DNA of 7,425 bases. Origin: Nanobdellota archaeon. GTDB lineage: Archaea > Nanobdellota > Nanobdellia > Woesearchaeales > UBA12501. Positions 1 through 4,835 of the stretch are shown piece by piece (positions within the stretch are counted from its first letter, which is position 1; every line of letters begins with the position of its first letter). The DNA lies in assembly GCA_018812465.1 (NCBI GenBank), contig JAHJCS010000087.1, positions 1-7,425 on the forward strand, in the 5' to 3' direction. The notes beneath the pieces are model-generated. The model searched no databases. It saw only the letters and a list, made by a program, of their open reading frames with translations, and was not told where the DNA came from. The translations under genes and the position numbers were made by a program.

Positions 1-253
1 ATCCTTTGGATAATACTGCTGCCTTGGCCATGTAAAGCATGGAATAATAGCAGATAGTGATTGTCCAGTATGTTGATGCGGATTTTCCGGATCTTGCCAC
101 AAAATCAGCGAGCTCCAGGCTGTCTATCCCTTTCCTGATAAATCCTTTCATCTTGAACGAAGCAGAACTCTTTTTTATGAAGAATTTCCTGCTTTTCTTC
201 ATGACTGAAAGCCTTTCAAATTCCTTTGCATACTCTTCTTTGTCAAATTCCAT
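1..253 (-). CDS. HEPN-domain protein (HEPN1), partial: C-terminus lies off the left edge
   Basis: Only the first 84 codons are visible. About 70 of these 84 residues match HEPN3 at 5678-6196 by hand alignment, which makes this the second gene of a duplicated MNT-HEPN pair. The visible part includes the helix with W63 and the tract ICYYSMLYMAKAA (about residues 67-79), typical of the long helices of HEPN proteins. HEPN proteins of such pairs are usually RNase-type toxins neutralised by the MNT partner; that role is inferred. I chose the ATG at 251-253, which overlaps the end of MNT1 by 11 nt. A GGAGG at 267-271 lies 13 nt upstream, rather far. A TTG two codons earlier (257-259) would sit at a better 7-nt spacing and adds only two residues. 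The frame also stays open to an ATG at 287-289 inside MNT1, which I consider unlikely. Confidence 0.8.
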   Translation of the reverse strand, partial: MEFDKEEYAKEFERLSVMKKSRKFFIKKSSASFKMKGFIRKGIDSLELADFVARSGKSASTYWTITICYYSMLYMAKAAVLSKG

Positions 254-821
254 CTTCAAGCACTGTCCTCCAGAAATATCCCTCGCCATGCAATATAATA
301 TGATTCCCCATCACTTCATCTGCAAGATTATGATCTTTCTCCTTCAGCATATGCTGAAACTCCTTGATTGACATGAATATTGGGTTTATCCTGATCCTGA
401 ACAGCATCTCATTTTTTGAGAAACTTATATTCTTCTTTCCATCCTTGTTTATCACGATTATATCGATATCGCTTTCTTTCCTGTGCTTTTCCTCTGCTCT
501 TGAGCCGAAAAGCGCTGCAGCATAATCGCCTTCAGGAAGGTCCTTCCTTATGACTGAAATCTCTTTGTGCTTATTGCAGAAACTATCTGCTTTCTTCCTC
601 TCTGCAAGCGAAAGATAGCTCAGGGTTATCTTATCCTGCAGGTTCAGCGAGCATAATATCACGCTTCCTTTCCTTTCAAGAATGAACACCTCTTTATTCT
701 GATTCACAGCCCTATACGCAGTCGTATAAGGCACTCCTGCATCTTTTGAGAGCTGTCTCAATGTGATCTTGTTGTCAAGATTCTTCCCCAAGACATATAT
801 CAAACTCAGTAAGTTATCCAT
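243..821 (-). CDS. HTH-nucleotidyltransferase (MNT1), putative antitoxin of the MNT-HEPN pair
   Basis: This 192-aa protein has two parts. Residues 1-60 form a winged-helix-like DNA-binding region with a helix-turn-helix at about 20-39 (TLRQLSKDAGVPYTTAYRAV). Residues from about 95 form a minimal nucleotidyltransferase domain with the signature GS(106-107)...SDID(117-120), that is GSx10DxD. The usual third acidic residue is not evident; the strand that should carry it reads RINPIFM (144-150). Known MNT antitoxins of HEPN toxins transfer AMP to the toxin; this activity is inferred here. The fused HTH suggests it also autoregulates the operon. It is first in the operon, with HEPN1 overlapping its last 11 nt. 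It matches MNT3 at about 145 of 192 positions by hand count. Start: the ATG at 819-821 follows a TATA-like box by about 26 nt, and the same start is conserved in MNT3. Confidence 0.88.
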   Translation of the reverse strand: MDNLLSLIYVLGKNLDNKITLRQLSKDAGVPYTTAYRAVNQNKEVFILERKGSVILCSLNLQDKITLSYLSLAERKKADSFCNKHKEISVIRKDLPEGDYAAALFGSRAEEKHRKESDIDIIVINKDGKKNISFSKNEMLFRIRINPIFMSIKEFQHMLKEKDHNLADEVMGNHIILHGEGYFWRTVLEDGI

Positions 822-857
822 TTTTGGTTAATGTTAACCATATCTGGTTAATAAAGG
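822..857 (-). promoter_or_regulatory. MNT1-HEPN1 promoter with palindromic operator
   Basis: A near-perfect palindrome TGGTTAATGTTAACCA lies at 825-840, three bases before the start codon. A third half-site TGGTTAA (845-851) overlaps the TATA-like box TTTATTAAC read on the minus strand (847-855), which is preceded by an A-rich BRE-like stretch. The box centre is about 30 nt from the ATG and there is no Shine-Dalgarno, so the transcript is probably leaderless. The same sequence recurs exactly before MNT3 (6765-6799). A repressor bound here would block TBP and the start site; the HTH of MNT1/MNT3 is the obvious candidate, by inference. Confidence 0.7.
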
Positions 858-869
858 TTTTGGTATTAT

Positions 870-923
870 CCACTTTTGTGGTATTTTATATATGCGATTC
901 TTGTGGTTTTACCACTTTTTTGG
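870..923. promoter_or_regulatory. Cluster of CCAC/GTGG inverted repeats around a second TATA-like box
   Basis: CCACTTTTGTGG (870-881), GTGGTTTTACCAC (903-915) and CCACTTTTTTGG (912-923) are short inverted repeats with 4-bp arms and T-rich centres. They flank a TATA-like stretch (ATATATAAAAT on the minus strand, 883-893). MNT3 lacks this upstream part. It is either an additional distal promoter for MNT1 or the leftover promoter of a lost module. CCACTTTTTTG also occurs upstream of HEPN2 at about 2885-2895. Confidence 0.4.
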
Positions 924-1055
924 TTATTGAAAATTGCGCAAGGGTTAAAACGCTGCACTTCAGTGCACAATTTCCAAGACTAAAAACACGCCTATCAATG
1001 CGAGGAGCGAAAAACTATGGGCTTTAGCCTGTGGATAGCGGCGAATTTTTATTAT
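922..1055 (+). repeat. Structured repeat element, copy A
   Basis: It shares with copies B and C the start GGTTATTG (922-929), the inner block CAAGACTAAAAA (975-986) and the end AATTTTTATTAT (1044-1055). The sequence between the blocks differs but can still fold. A TGCAC-TTCA-GTGCA hairpin sits at 954-967. CGCCTATC (989-996) can pair with GATA-GC-GGCG (1034-1043) inside the conserved TAAAAA/TTTTTA ends. CTATGGGC-TTTA-GCCTGTGG (1015-1034) pairs fully only with G-U wobbles on the plus strand. It lies about 50 nt past the HAD stop, so a bidirectional terminator is one reading. An orphan end of an IS200/IS605-type element is another. Confidence 0.5.
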
Positions 1056-1106
1056 CTTATTTGGTCAGTCAAATGCCCACATATTTTCACTCTGTTTATT
1101 TTGTGG

Positions 1107-1772
1107 TCACCTGATCACACTTAAAATATCCTCAAACTTATCAACATAGACATCTGCCCAGACTTTCTTCCCAAGCTTGTTTCCGCCATATCTTGCAAAG
1201 CAGGTCTTCATTCCAACTTTCTTTGCTCCAAGTATATCCTTTTCTCTCCAATCCCCAACATGCATTGCTTCTGAAGGTTTTACTTTCAATAATTTCAAAA
1301 CCCTCTTAAAAGGCAGCCTGCTTGGCTTAGTCCTTCCAGTATCCTCTAATCCAACAACAGCATCAAACATATCAGCTATTCCCATTGCATCCAGCCTCAT
1401 GTAGGCCTTTAGACGAGGTGCATCTGTCACAACAGCCAGCTTCAGGCCTTTGGCCTTAAGCTTCCTCAATGTTTGTTTCACCTTGGGATATGGCCTAAGA
1501 TTCTCATACTTCACCTTAAGATAAGCATTCACTGCAGCAGCAAGTATCCTGTCAGATACAACTCCTTTTTTCTTAAGAAACTTCTCAAAAGCATCATTGC
1601 TCTCTATGCCATAAGACAGATAGAAGTCAAACAATTCTTTTCTCAATCTTTTTTTACTGCCTCTGAACCCTGCTTTTATCATAGCATCCATTGCAGAAGC
1701 AGAAGCCTTCTTCTTGAAACTGATGAAATCAACCAGTGTATTGTCCAGATCAAATGTCACTGCCTTTATCAC
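1107..1772 (-). CDS. HAD-superfamily hydrolase (subfamily IA-like), third gene of the HEPN2-MNT2 operon
   Basis: This 221-aa protein has all four HAD motifs. Motif I is DLDNT with nucleophile D8 and acid/base D10. Motif II is VVTDA with T116. Motif III is K149 in GRTKPS. Motif IV is GDWREKD with D174 and D179. A helical cap lies between about 15 and 95. HAD proteins of this type are Mg-dependent phosphatases or phosphatase-like hydrolases; the substrate cannot be told. It resembles the archaeal TIGR02253-type group in size and layout, from memory. The start codon is GTG (1770-1772), overlapping the MNT2 stop in GTGA, so translation is probably coupled. Being locked into a HEPN-MNT operon suggests a role in that module, or simple co-transcription. 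Two relics of the same gene's 5' end occur at 2912-2983 and 4119-4214. Confidence 0.85.
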   Translation of the reverse strand: MIKAVTFDLDNTLVDFISFKKKASASAMDAMIKAGFRGSKKRLRKELFDFYLSYGIESNDAFEKFLKKKGVVSDRILAAAVNAYLKVKYENLRPYPKVKQTLRKLKAKGLKLAVVTDAPRLKAYMRLDAMGIADMFDAVVGLEDTGRTKPSRLPFKRVLKLLKVKPSEAMHVGDWREKDILGAKKVGMKTCFARYGGNKLGKKVWADVYVDKFEDILSVIR

Positions 1773-2353
1773 AGCAGATCTACCCCATTCTTCTTTATCT
1801 CAGACACCATCCTGTCCTTTGATCCAAATTCCTTTGCAGTGAACATATGCTGCTGTATATCCTTTCCGAACCTTTTCTTCAGCCTGTCTGCAATATCCTC
1901 AATGTCAAGCTTTGCCTGGACAGGCAGCTCTTCCTTGAACACAAGCGCAACATCTATATCAGAATCCTCCCTGTAAATCCTCTTTGCGACTGAGCCAAAT
2001 AATACTATTCTCTCTGGCATGCACAAAGAAAGCACCATCCTCACATACTCTCTCAGCACAATTGAATAGGAATAAGGCAGACTATTCAGTTTCCTTTTCT
2101 CCATCTCGCATAGGAATATTATCTGTTTGACAAAGTCATTTGCCAGATTGAATCCATAGGTCATTCTCCCGCCCTTTCTCATGTCAATGATATCATGCAC
2201 TACAAGATCCTTAAGAGATTCTGTTATAGAATTGTTTCCAAGATGAGTCAGTCTTTTTATCTCAGGCCTGGTCAGTCTTGCTCCTGGAGATTCTGACATC
2301 AGGACCAGTATCCTCCATGTTGCCTTGCTTCCCAATAATATATCCAGGAACAT
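1769..2353 (-). CDS. Winged-helix nucleotidyltransferase (MNT2), putative antitoxin
   Basis: This 194-aa protein begins with a winged-helix, MarR/ArsR-like DNA-binding region at about residues 10-85 (TRPEIKRLTHLGNNSITESL at 28-47, wing near KGGRMTYGF). It ends with a minimal nucleotidyltransferase domain carrying GS(120-121)...SDID(131-134). As in MNT1, a third catalytic acid is not evident; the corresponding strand reads DIQQHMF (165-171). Its DNA-binding half is unrelated in sequence to that of MNT1/MNT3, so this is a separate lineage with its own operator. The gene starts with TAATG, overlapping the HEPN2 stop by one base, and has a strong GGAGGGG ribosome site at 2362-2368, 8 nt before the ATG. 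Here the HEPN gene precedes the MNT gene, opposite to the two other pairs. Confidence 0.87.
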   Translation of the reverse strand: MFLDILLGSKATWRILVLMSESPGARLTRPEIKRLTHLGNNSITESLKDLVVHDIIDMRKGGRMTYGFNLANDFVKQIIFLCEMEKRKLNSLPYSYSIVLREYVRMVLSLCMPERIVLFGSVAKRIYREDSDIDVALVFKEELPVQAKLDIEDIADRLKKRFGKDIQQHMFTAKEFGSKDRMVSEIKKNGVDLL

Positions 2354-2847
2354 TATATCATCCCCTCCATTATCTTGATGTAAGGCTTCACAATCTTTTC
2401 TATGAAATAAGATGCTTTCTTTGAGAAGTTTATATTGAACATATCCTCTTTCTTGTCTGAATAATACTGCGCCTTTCCTCTTTCAGACTTTCCTGCCCTC
2501 AATAATCTCACAACAGTGGTTTCATGTATTCTCAAAGCCTCGTCTATCTCCTTCTCTGCCTCTTTTATCAGGTTCAATATCATCTCTTTTTTAGGCTCTT
2601 CTTTCAATGCTTCTGAAAGAGATTCTATTGCCTTTGAGTGTATGAATTCTCCTGCGATCTTCCATCCTTTGATCTTTCCCAGATACAGTTTAGTGAGATC
2701 ATGCATTGCATAATATCCTGTAACAATGCTCCATCTGGGAGATTCAATGACCAGCTTTTCAGCAAGCTTCAGATCCTCCCTGTATGCATTCTCATGGAAA
2801 TATATCCATTCTTCTCTTTCCTTCTCTCCAAGAAGCTGTTTATCCAT
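2353..2847 (-). CDS. HEPN-domain protein (HEPN2), putative toxin of the HEPN-MNT-HAD operon
   Basis: A 164-aa all-helical protein. HEPN-like features are the tract WSIVTGYYAMHDLTKLYL (about 39-56), the helical middle, and a C-terminal segment RAGKSERGKAQYYSD (117-131) of the kind found in archaeal HEPN proteins next to nucleotidyltransferases. No canonical RX4-6H RNase motif is visible; RIHETTVVR (106-114) and SERGKAQYY (121-129) are the nearest polar tracts. It may be a catalytically weak or non-nuclease HEPN, or use a variant motif. It is the first gene of the operon. The ATG at 2845-2847 lies about 29 nt from a TATA-like centre and lacks a ribosome site, consistent with a leaderless mRNA. 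Little sequence similarity to HEPN1/HEPN3 is seen. Confidence 0.78.
   Translation of the reverse strand: MDKQLLGEKEREEWIYFHENAYREDLKLAEKLVIESPRWSIVTGYYAMHDLTKLYLGKIKGWKIAGEFIHSKAIESLSEALKEEPKKEMILNLIKEAEKEIDEALRIHETTVVRLLRAGKSERGKAQYYSDKKEDMFNINFSKKASYFIEKIVKPYIKIMEGMI
2362..2368 (-). promoter_or_regulatory. Ribosome binding site of MNT2
   Basis: GGAGGGG on the minus strand, 8 nt before the MNT2 ATG and inside the end of HEPN2. It supports the TAATG start and translation as a downstream operon gene. Confidence 0.75.
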
Positions 2848-2906
2848 TTTTTTGTATAAAAGTACTGCTTATTTATATATTTTTCCACTTTTTTGTACTT
2901 TTACAT
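2848..2906 (-). promoter_or_regulatory. HEPN2-MNT2-HAD promoter and operator
   Basis: On the minus strand a TATA-like TATATAAAT lies at about 2872-2880, roughly 29 nt before the ATG. GTATAAAAGTAC (2854-2865) sits between it and the predicted start site. An inverted copy, GTACTTTTACAT (2895-2906), lies upstream of the box and matches it at 10 of 12 positions when reversed. Sites on both sides of the TATA box suit a repressor, most simply the winged helix of MNT2 (inference). Confidence 0.6.
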
Positions 2907-2911
2907 ACACT

Positions 2912-2983
2912 TTATTGGAGTTTACAGTCAGAATCAACCAGTGTATTATCCAGGTCAAAGGTTATTGCAAATGGCAAAACCAT
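2912..2983 (-). pseudogene. Relic of a HAD gene 5' end (copy B)
   Basis: Read on the minus strand from the ATG at 2981-2983, 23 codons give MVLPFAITFDLDNTLVD followed by SDCKLQ and a stop. FDLDNTLVD is HAD motif I, and the DNA around it (about 2932-2959) matches the 5' part of the intact HAD gene at 1735-1760. Everything after LVD is unrelated. It is probably the stub of a HAD gene cut by arrival of the HEPN2 module or by recombination. Translation as a short peptide cannot be excluded. Confidence 0.6.
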
Positions 2984-3070
2984 TTTCAAGACTAAAAATT
3001 TGACCATCTGATGTTAACATTTGGCTGCAATTAGAATTTGATATGGTCCCTGGTCAAATTTTTATTATTG
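2960..3070 (+). repeat. Structured repeat element, copy B
   Basis: A 14-bp perfect inverted repeat, TAAAAATTTGACCA (2993-3006) and TGGTCAAATTTTTA (3051-3064), encloses a 44-nt centre. A second near-palindrome, TTGCAAATGG/CCATTTTCAA, lies just outside it at about 2965-2990. The tract ATGGTC-CC-TGGTC (3042-3055) offers GACCAT (3002-3007) two alternative partners. With the adjoining HAD relic it is about 93% identical to copy C (2932-3070 against 4163-4300). It begins 23 nt past the fic stop and could terminate transcription from either side. Confidence 0.7.
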
Positions 3071-3092
3071 CGCGTATTTTCATGTTCATGAC

Positions 3093-4028
3093 TCACCTTC
3101 TGGCCTTCTTAAGCTTCATGTTCAGTTCATTATACTCTTTCATGTACAGCTTTATTGTCGGCCTAAGATCATGCTCTCTCTCATATGCCTGCAGGCTTGC
3201 ATAATATTCTGCCCTCTTTTCCATATCAATATTCATAGGGGGCAGACTGTGTTTTATCAGGATATTATTCAGCAGAACCCTTCCTACCCTGCCATTCCCG
3301 TCTCTGAACGGGTGGATGTTCTCAAACTGGTTATGCACAACTGCTCCAAGGATTAATCCGGGATATTTGTTCTTGTTCTCATCATACCATCCAACCAATT
3401 CCCTGAGAAGATAGTTTATTCTTGGCTGCGGAGCCCCTTCATGAACAACATTTCCTTTGTTATCCATCACAACAACTTCCTCTCCTTTTTTCCTTAGCTT
3501 TCCTGCAAAGCTCTTAGAATTCTTAAAGATTATCTTGTGCATCTTTTTAATCAGCTTAATGGAAATATGCTCCTTGATGGTTCTTATATAAGAGATCGCT
3601 TCATCAACACCATATGCTTCTGCAATGTCTTCCTTGGATTTATCCGGCCATTTATCTTTCTCAAGAATATCCTTTACTTCTTTCAGGTTCAGCTTGCTTC
3701 CTTCTATTGCATTGGTGTTGTATGTGAAGATTTCAGAGAATTTCTTCCAGTCACTCTCTGAGAGGTGGCTTATCTTGAAAGGTATGTCTGCCTCCAATTC
3801 CTTTATTGTATTGATCTCCTGTTCTGATAGCTCTACCCTCAGGGGATCCTTGATTATCCTATATTTATGTATCTCTTCCAGGATGAGCTTTTCAGCAATC
3901 TTCCTTCTTTCTGGGTCAAGCTTTGTTCCCAAATACTTCCTGAATTTGTGGACTTTGGACCCTTCCCTGTAAGAATGAGCCAGAAAGTATTTTTTTCTCT
4001 TTCCGTCATTTCGCTTTTCTATGTGCAT
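3093..4028 (-). CDS. Fic-family protein (putative AMP/nucleotidyl transferase), class II inhibition motif
   Basis: This 311-aa protein carries the complete Fic signature HPFRDGNGRVGR (239-250), with catalytic H239, acidic D243 and the anion-binding GNGR. Upstream, TNAIEG (105-110) matches the (S/T)xxxE(G/N) inhibitory motif, so E109 would block ATP binding until relieved; this places it with Fic proteins whose inhibitor is fused N-terminally. A target-binding flap probably lies at 183-202 (EEVVVMDNKGNVVHEGAPQP). Residues 1-36 form a small domain (YFLAHSYREGSKVHKFRKYLG) common in archaeal Fic proteins, from memory; its role is unknown to me. Fic enzymes usually AMPylate protein hydroxyls. The gene is monocistronic; its ATG (4026-4028) lies about 26 nt past a TATA box, with an operator across the box. 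No separate antitoxin gene adjoins it. Confidence 0.92.
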   Translation of the reverse strand: MHIEKRNDGKRKKYFLAHSYREGSKVHKFRKYLGTKLDPERRKIAEKLILEEIHKYRIIKDPLRVELSEQEINTIKELEADIPFKISHLSESDWKKFSEIFTYNTNAIEGSKLNLKEVKDILEKDKWPDKSKEDIAEAYGVDEAISYIRTIKEHISIKLIKKMHKIIFKNSKSFAGKLRKKGEEVVVMDNKGNVVHEGAPQPRINYLLRELVGWYDENKNKYPGLILGAVVHNQFENIHPFRDGNGRVGRVLLNNILIKHSLPPMNIDMEKRAEYYASLQAYEREHDLRPTIKLYMKEYNELNMKLKKARR

Positions 4029-4104
4029 ATCATATATATAGGTGACTACATATATAAAGCTTTTGGTTTTAGGTGACTACATATTGATTGTTTTGTGGTC
4101 ACCT
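4029..4104 (-). promoter_or_regulatory. fic promoter with repeated AGGTGACTAC operator
   Basis: AGGTGACTACATAT occurs twice in direct orientation (4040-4053 and 4071-4084). A nearly inverted third site, GTGGTCACCT, lies at 4095-4104; its reverse complement matches AGGTGACTAC at 9 of 10. On the minus strand the TATA-like TTTATATA lies at 4051-4058, overlapping the first site, about 26 nt before the ATG. A dedicated repressor is likely, but none is encoded beside fic, and the Fic protein has no obvious HTH. Confidence 0.65.
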
Positions 4105-4123
4105 ACTCCCAGAAACCTCTATG
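4054..4123. repeat. 70-nt repeat, copy 1 (fic upstream region)
   Basis: Identical over 70 nt to 6794-6863 upstream of MNT3, by base-by-base comparison. It starts inside the fic TATA box, covers two of the three AGGTGAC-type sites and ends at AACCTCTATG. Sequence on both sides diverges sharply, giving clear junctions. Confidence 0.9.
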
Positions 4124-4214
4124 GTTGCAGAGGCAGCAGTTGCTTGCGTTTGAAATACATGAAATCAATCAGTGTATTGTCCAGGTCAAAGGTTATTGAA
4201 AATGGCAAAACCAT
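4119..4214 (-). pseudogene. Relic of a HAD gene 5' end (copy C)
   Basis: From the ATG at 4212-4214 the minus strand encodes 31 residues beginning MVLPFSITFDLDNTLID and continuing FMYFKRK before unrelated LLPLQP and a stop. FDLDNTLIDF..FKRK aligns with residues 7-22 of the intact HAD protein (FDLDNTLVDFISFKKK), and the DNA at 4152-4190 matches 1716-1754 closely. It is longer than relic B, so the two were cut at different points. The stop overlaps the end of the 70-nt repeat, so that repeat may mark the junction. Confidence 0.65.
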
Positions 4215-4300
4215 TTTCAAGACTAAAAATTTGACCATCTGATGTTACATCAGGCAGCATTTAGAATTTGATATGGTCCTTGGTTAAATTTTTATTATTG
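4191..4300 (+). repeat. Structured repeat element, copy C
   Basis: TTGAAAATGG-CAAAA-CCATTTTCAA is a perfect 10-bp hairpin (4196-4220). TAAAAATTTGACCA (4224-4237) faces TGGTTAAATTTTTA (4281-4294); the one change from copy B is a G-U pair if the plus strand is transcribed. Inside lies a perfect CTGATG-TTA-CATCAG hairpin (4239-4253). No gene now ends beside this copy. The 417-nt stretch 4029-4445 contains only the fic operators, the 70-nt repeat, relic C, this element and the promoter of the gene at 4446. Confidence 0.7.
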
Positions 4301-4350
4301 CTTTCAACATATGTAATCTAAGATTGTTTTATTCTTTTTAAATATTGCTC

Positions 4351-4378
4351 ACTTCCGGAAACTTTCCTCACAAACCGG
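4351..4378. promoter_or_regulatory. Possible paired CCGGAA site upstream of the plus-strand operon
   Basis: ACTTCCGGAAAC and AAACCGGAAATT share CCGGAAA in direct repeat, and TTCCGGAA is itself palindromic. The pair sits about 70-90 nt before the gene at 4446. It could be an upstream regulatory site; nothing in the neighbouring proteins shows what would bind it. Confidence 0.25.
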
Positions 4379-4414
4379 AAATTCTTCCACAACCACTGGA
4401 CATGTGTGCGTAAG

Positions 4415-4424
4415 GCTTAAAAAC
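4415..4424 (+). promoter_or_regulatory. TATA-like box of the three-gene plus-strand operon
   Basis: GCTTAAAAAC is centred about 26 nt before the ATG at 4446. No ribosome site precedes that ATG, so the mRNA is probably leaderless. Confidence 0.5.
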
Positions 4425-4445
4425 AGACCATAATCTTTTGATTTT

Positions 4446-4835
4446 ATGAAAGAACTAAAAATATTCAAGATTGAATATTCATGGTATGAAGGAGAACATG
4501 ATGAAACCCTCATAGGAAAAGATGTGAATCAACAATCATTTGAGAAAGACCTCCTGGAAGCAAGAAGATTTGCAGAAAGCCTGATAGGAAAGGAAGCAGA
4601 ATATTCTGACTATCCTGGCAAAGGATATTCAGTGGAATGCCTGCCTGCATATTATGAACAGATAATCTGGTATCTGACCACTAAGCTGGGTTATATCTGC
4701 TGCAGTTTTGATGAATGCATTGAATATGATATCAGTGACTACAACCTGAACCGGATAAGCATCGACCGGATTGAGACCAGGGCAAAAAGAGAGGGGCTTG
4801 ATGATGAGCGGAGTCTACACAACCCGGCCAATTAA
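4446..4835 (+). CDS. Uncharacterised 129-aa protein, first gene of the DUF4258/DUF2283-like operon
   Basis: I cannot assign a function. It is a soluble, acidic protein with no signal peptide or membrane segment. Visible features are IFKIEYSWYEGEHDETLIG (6-24), an aromatic beta-strand pair, then a helix FEKDLLEARRFAESLIGK (32-49). The middle is GKGYSVECLPAYYEQIIWYLTTKLGYICC (58-86), with C65, C85, C86 and C91 but no regular zinc-binding spacing. The N-terminal block looks like a family met before in archaeal toxin-antitoxin surroundings, but I cannot name it. The ATG fits a leaderless start behind the TATA-like box. Its last 35 nt overlap the next gene (ATG at 4801), so the two are probably translated together. 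It may be a third component of a DUF4258-DUF2283 module. Confidence 0.75.
   Translation: MKELKIFKIEYSWYEGEHDETLIGKDVNQQSFEKDLLEARRFAESLIGKEAEYSDYPGKGYSVECLPAYYEQIIWYLTTKLGYICCSFDECIEYDISDYNLNRISIDRIETRAKREGLDDERSLHNPAN
4791..4796 (+). promoter_or_regulatory. Ribosome binding site deciding the start of the DUF4258-like gene
   Basis: GAGGGG inside the preceding gene; its GAGG core ends 6 nt before the ATG at 4801. This favours that ATG over an in-frame TTG at 4771. Confidence 0.6.

Noticed and set aside
824..1027. Open frame of 67 codons on the plus strand
   Set aside because: It starts with TTG inside the MNT1 operator and runs through operators and element A; it has no ribosome site and no protein-like composition.
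975..1055. Element A as a tRNA gene
   Set aside because: No acceptor stem, anticodon arm or GTTCRA-like T-loop could be laid out on either strand.
1473..1976. 167-codon plus-strand frame across HAD and MNT2
   Set aside because: It is antisense to two genes with intact motifs, rich in Ser/Phe/Ile as expected for a shadow frame, and has no promoter.
2726..3011. Overlapping plus-strand open frames opposite HEPN2 and its promoter
   Set aside because: They are complements of the HEPN2 gene and of the repeat; no ribosome site, start context or domain supports them.
4042..4242. Open frame of 66 codons on the plus strand
   Set aside because: It crosses the fic operators, the HAD relic and element C in antisense. 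Its similarity to the frame at 6836-6931 comes only from the 70-nt repeat.
922..4300. Elements A-C as a CRISPR array
   Set aside because: Copies are 110-134 nt, over a kilobase apart and divergent inside, with genes between them; there are no short regular spacers.
922..4300. Elements as true bacterial-type integron attC sites
   Set aside because: The core boxes are only partly matched in B and C and absent in A, and no tyrosine integrase gene is in the window; kept only as an analogy.
4771..4800. TTG at 4771 as start of the DUF4258-like gene
   Set aside because: The ATG at 4801 has a well-placed GAGGGG site, and the ten extra residues (starting MRPGQKERG) lie wholly within the coding region of the upstream gene.
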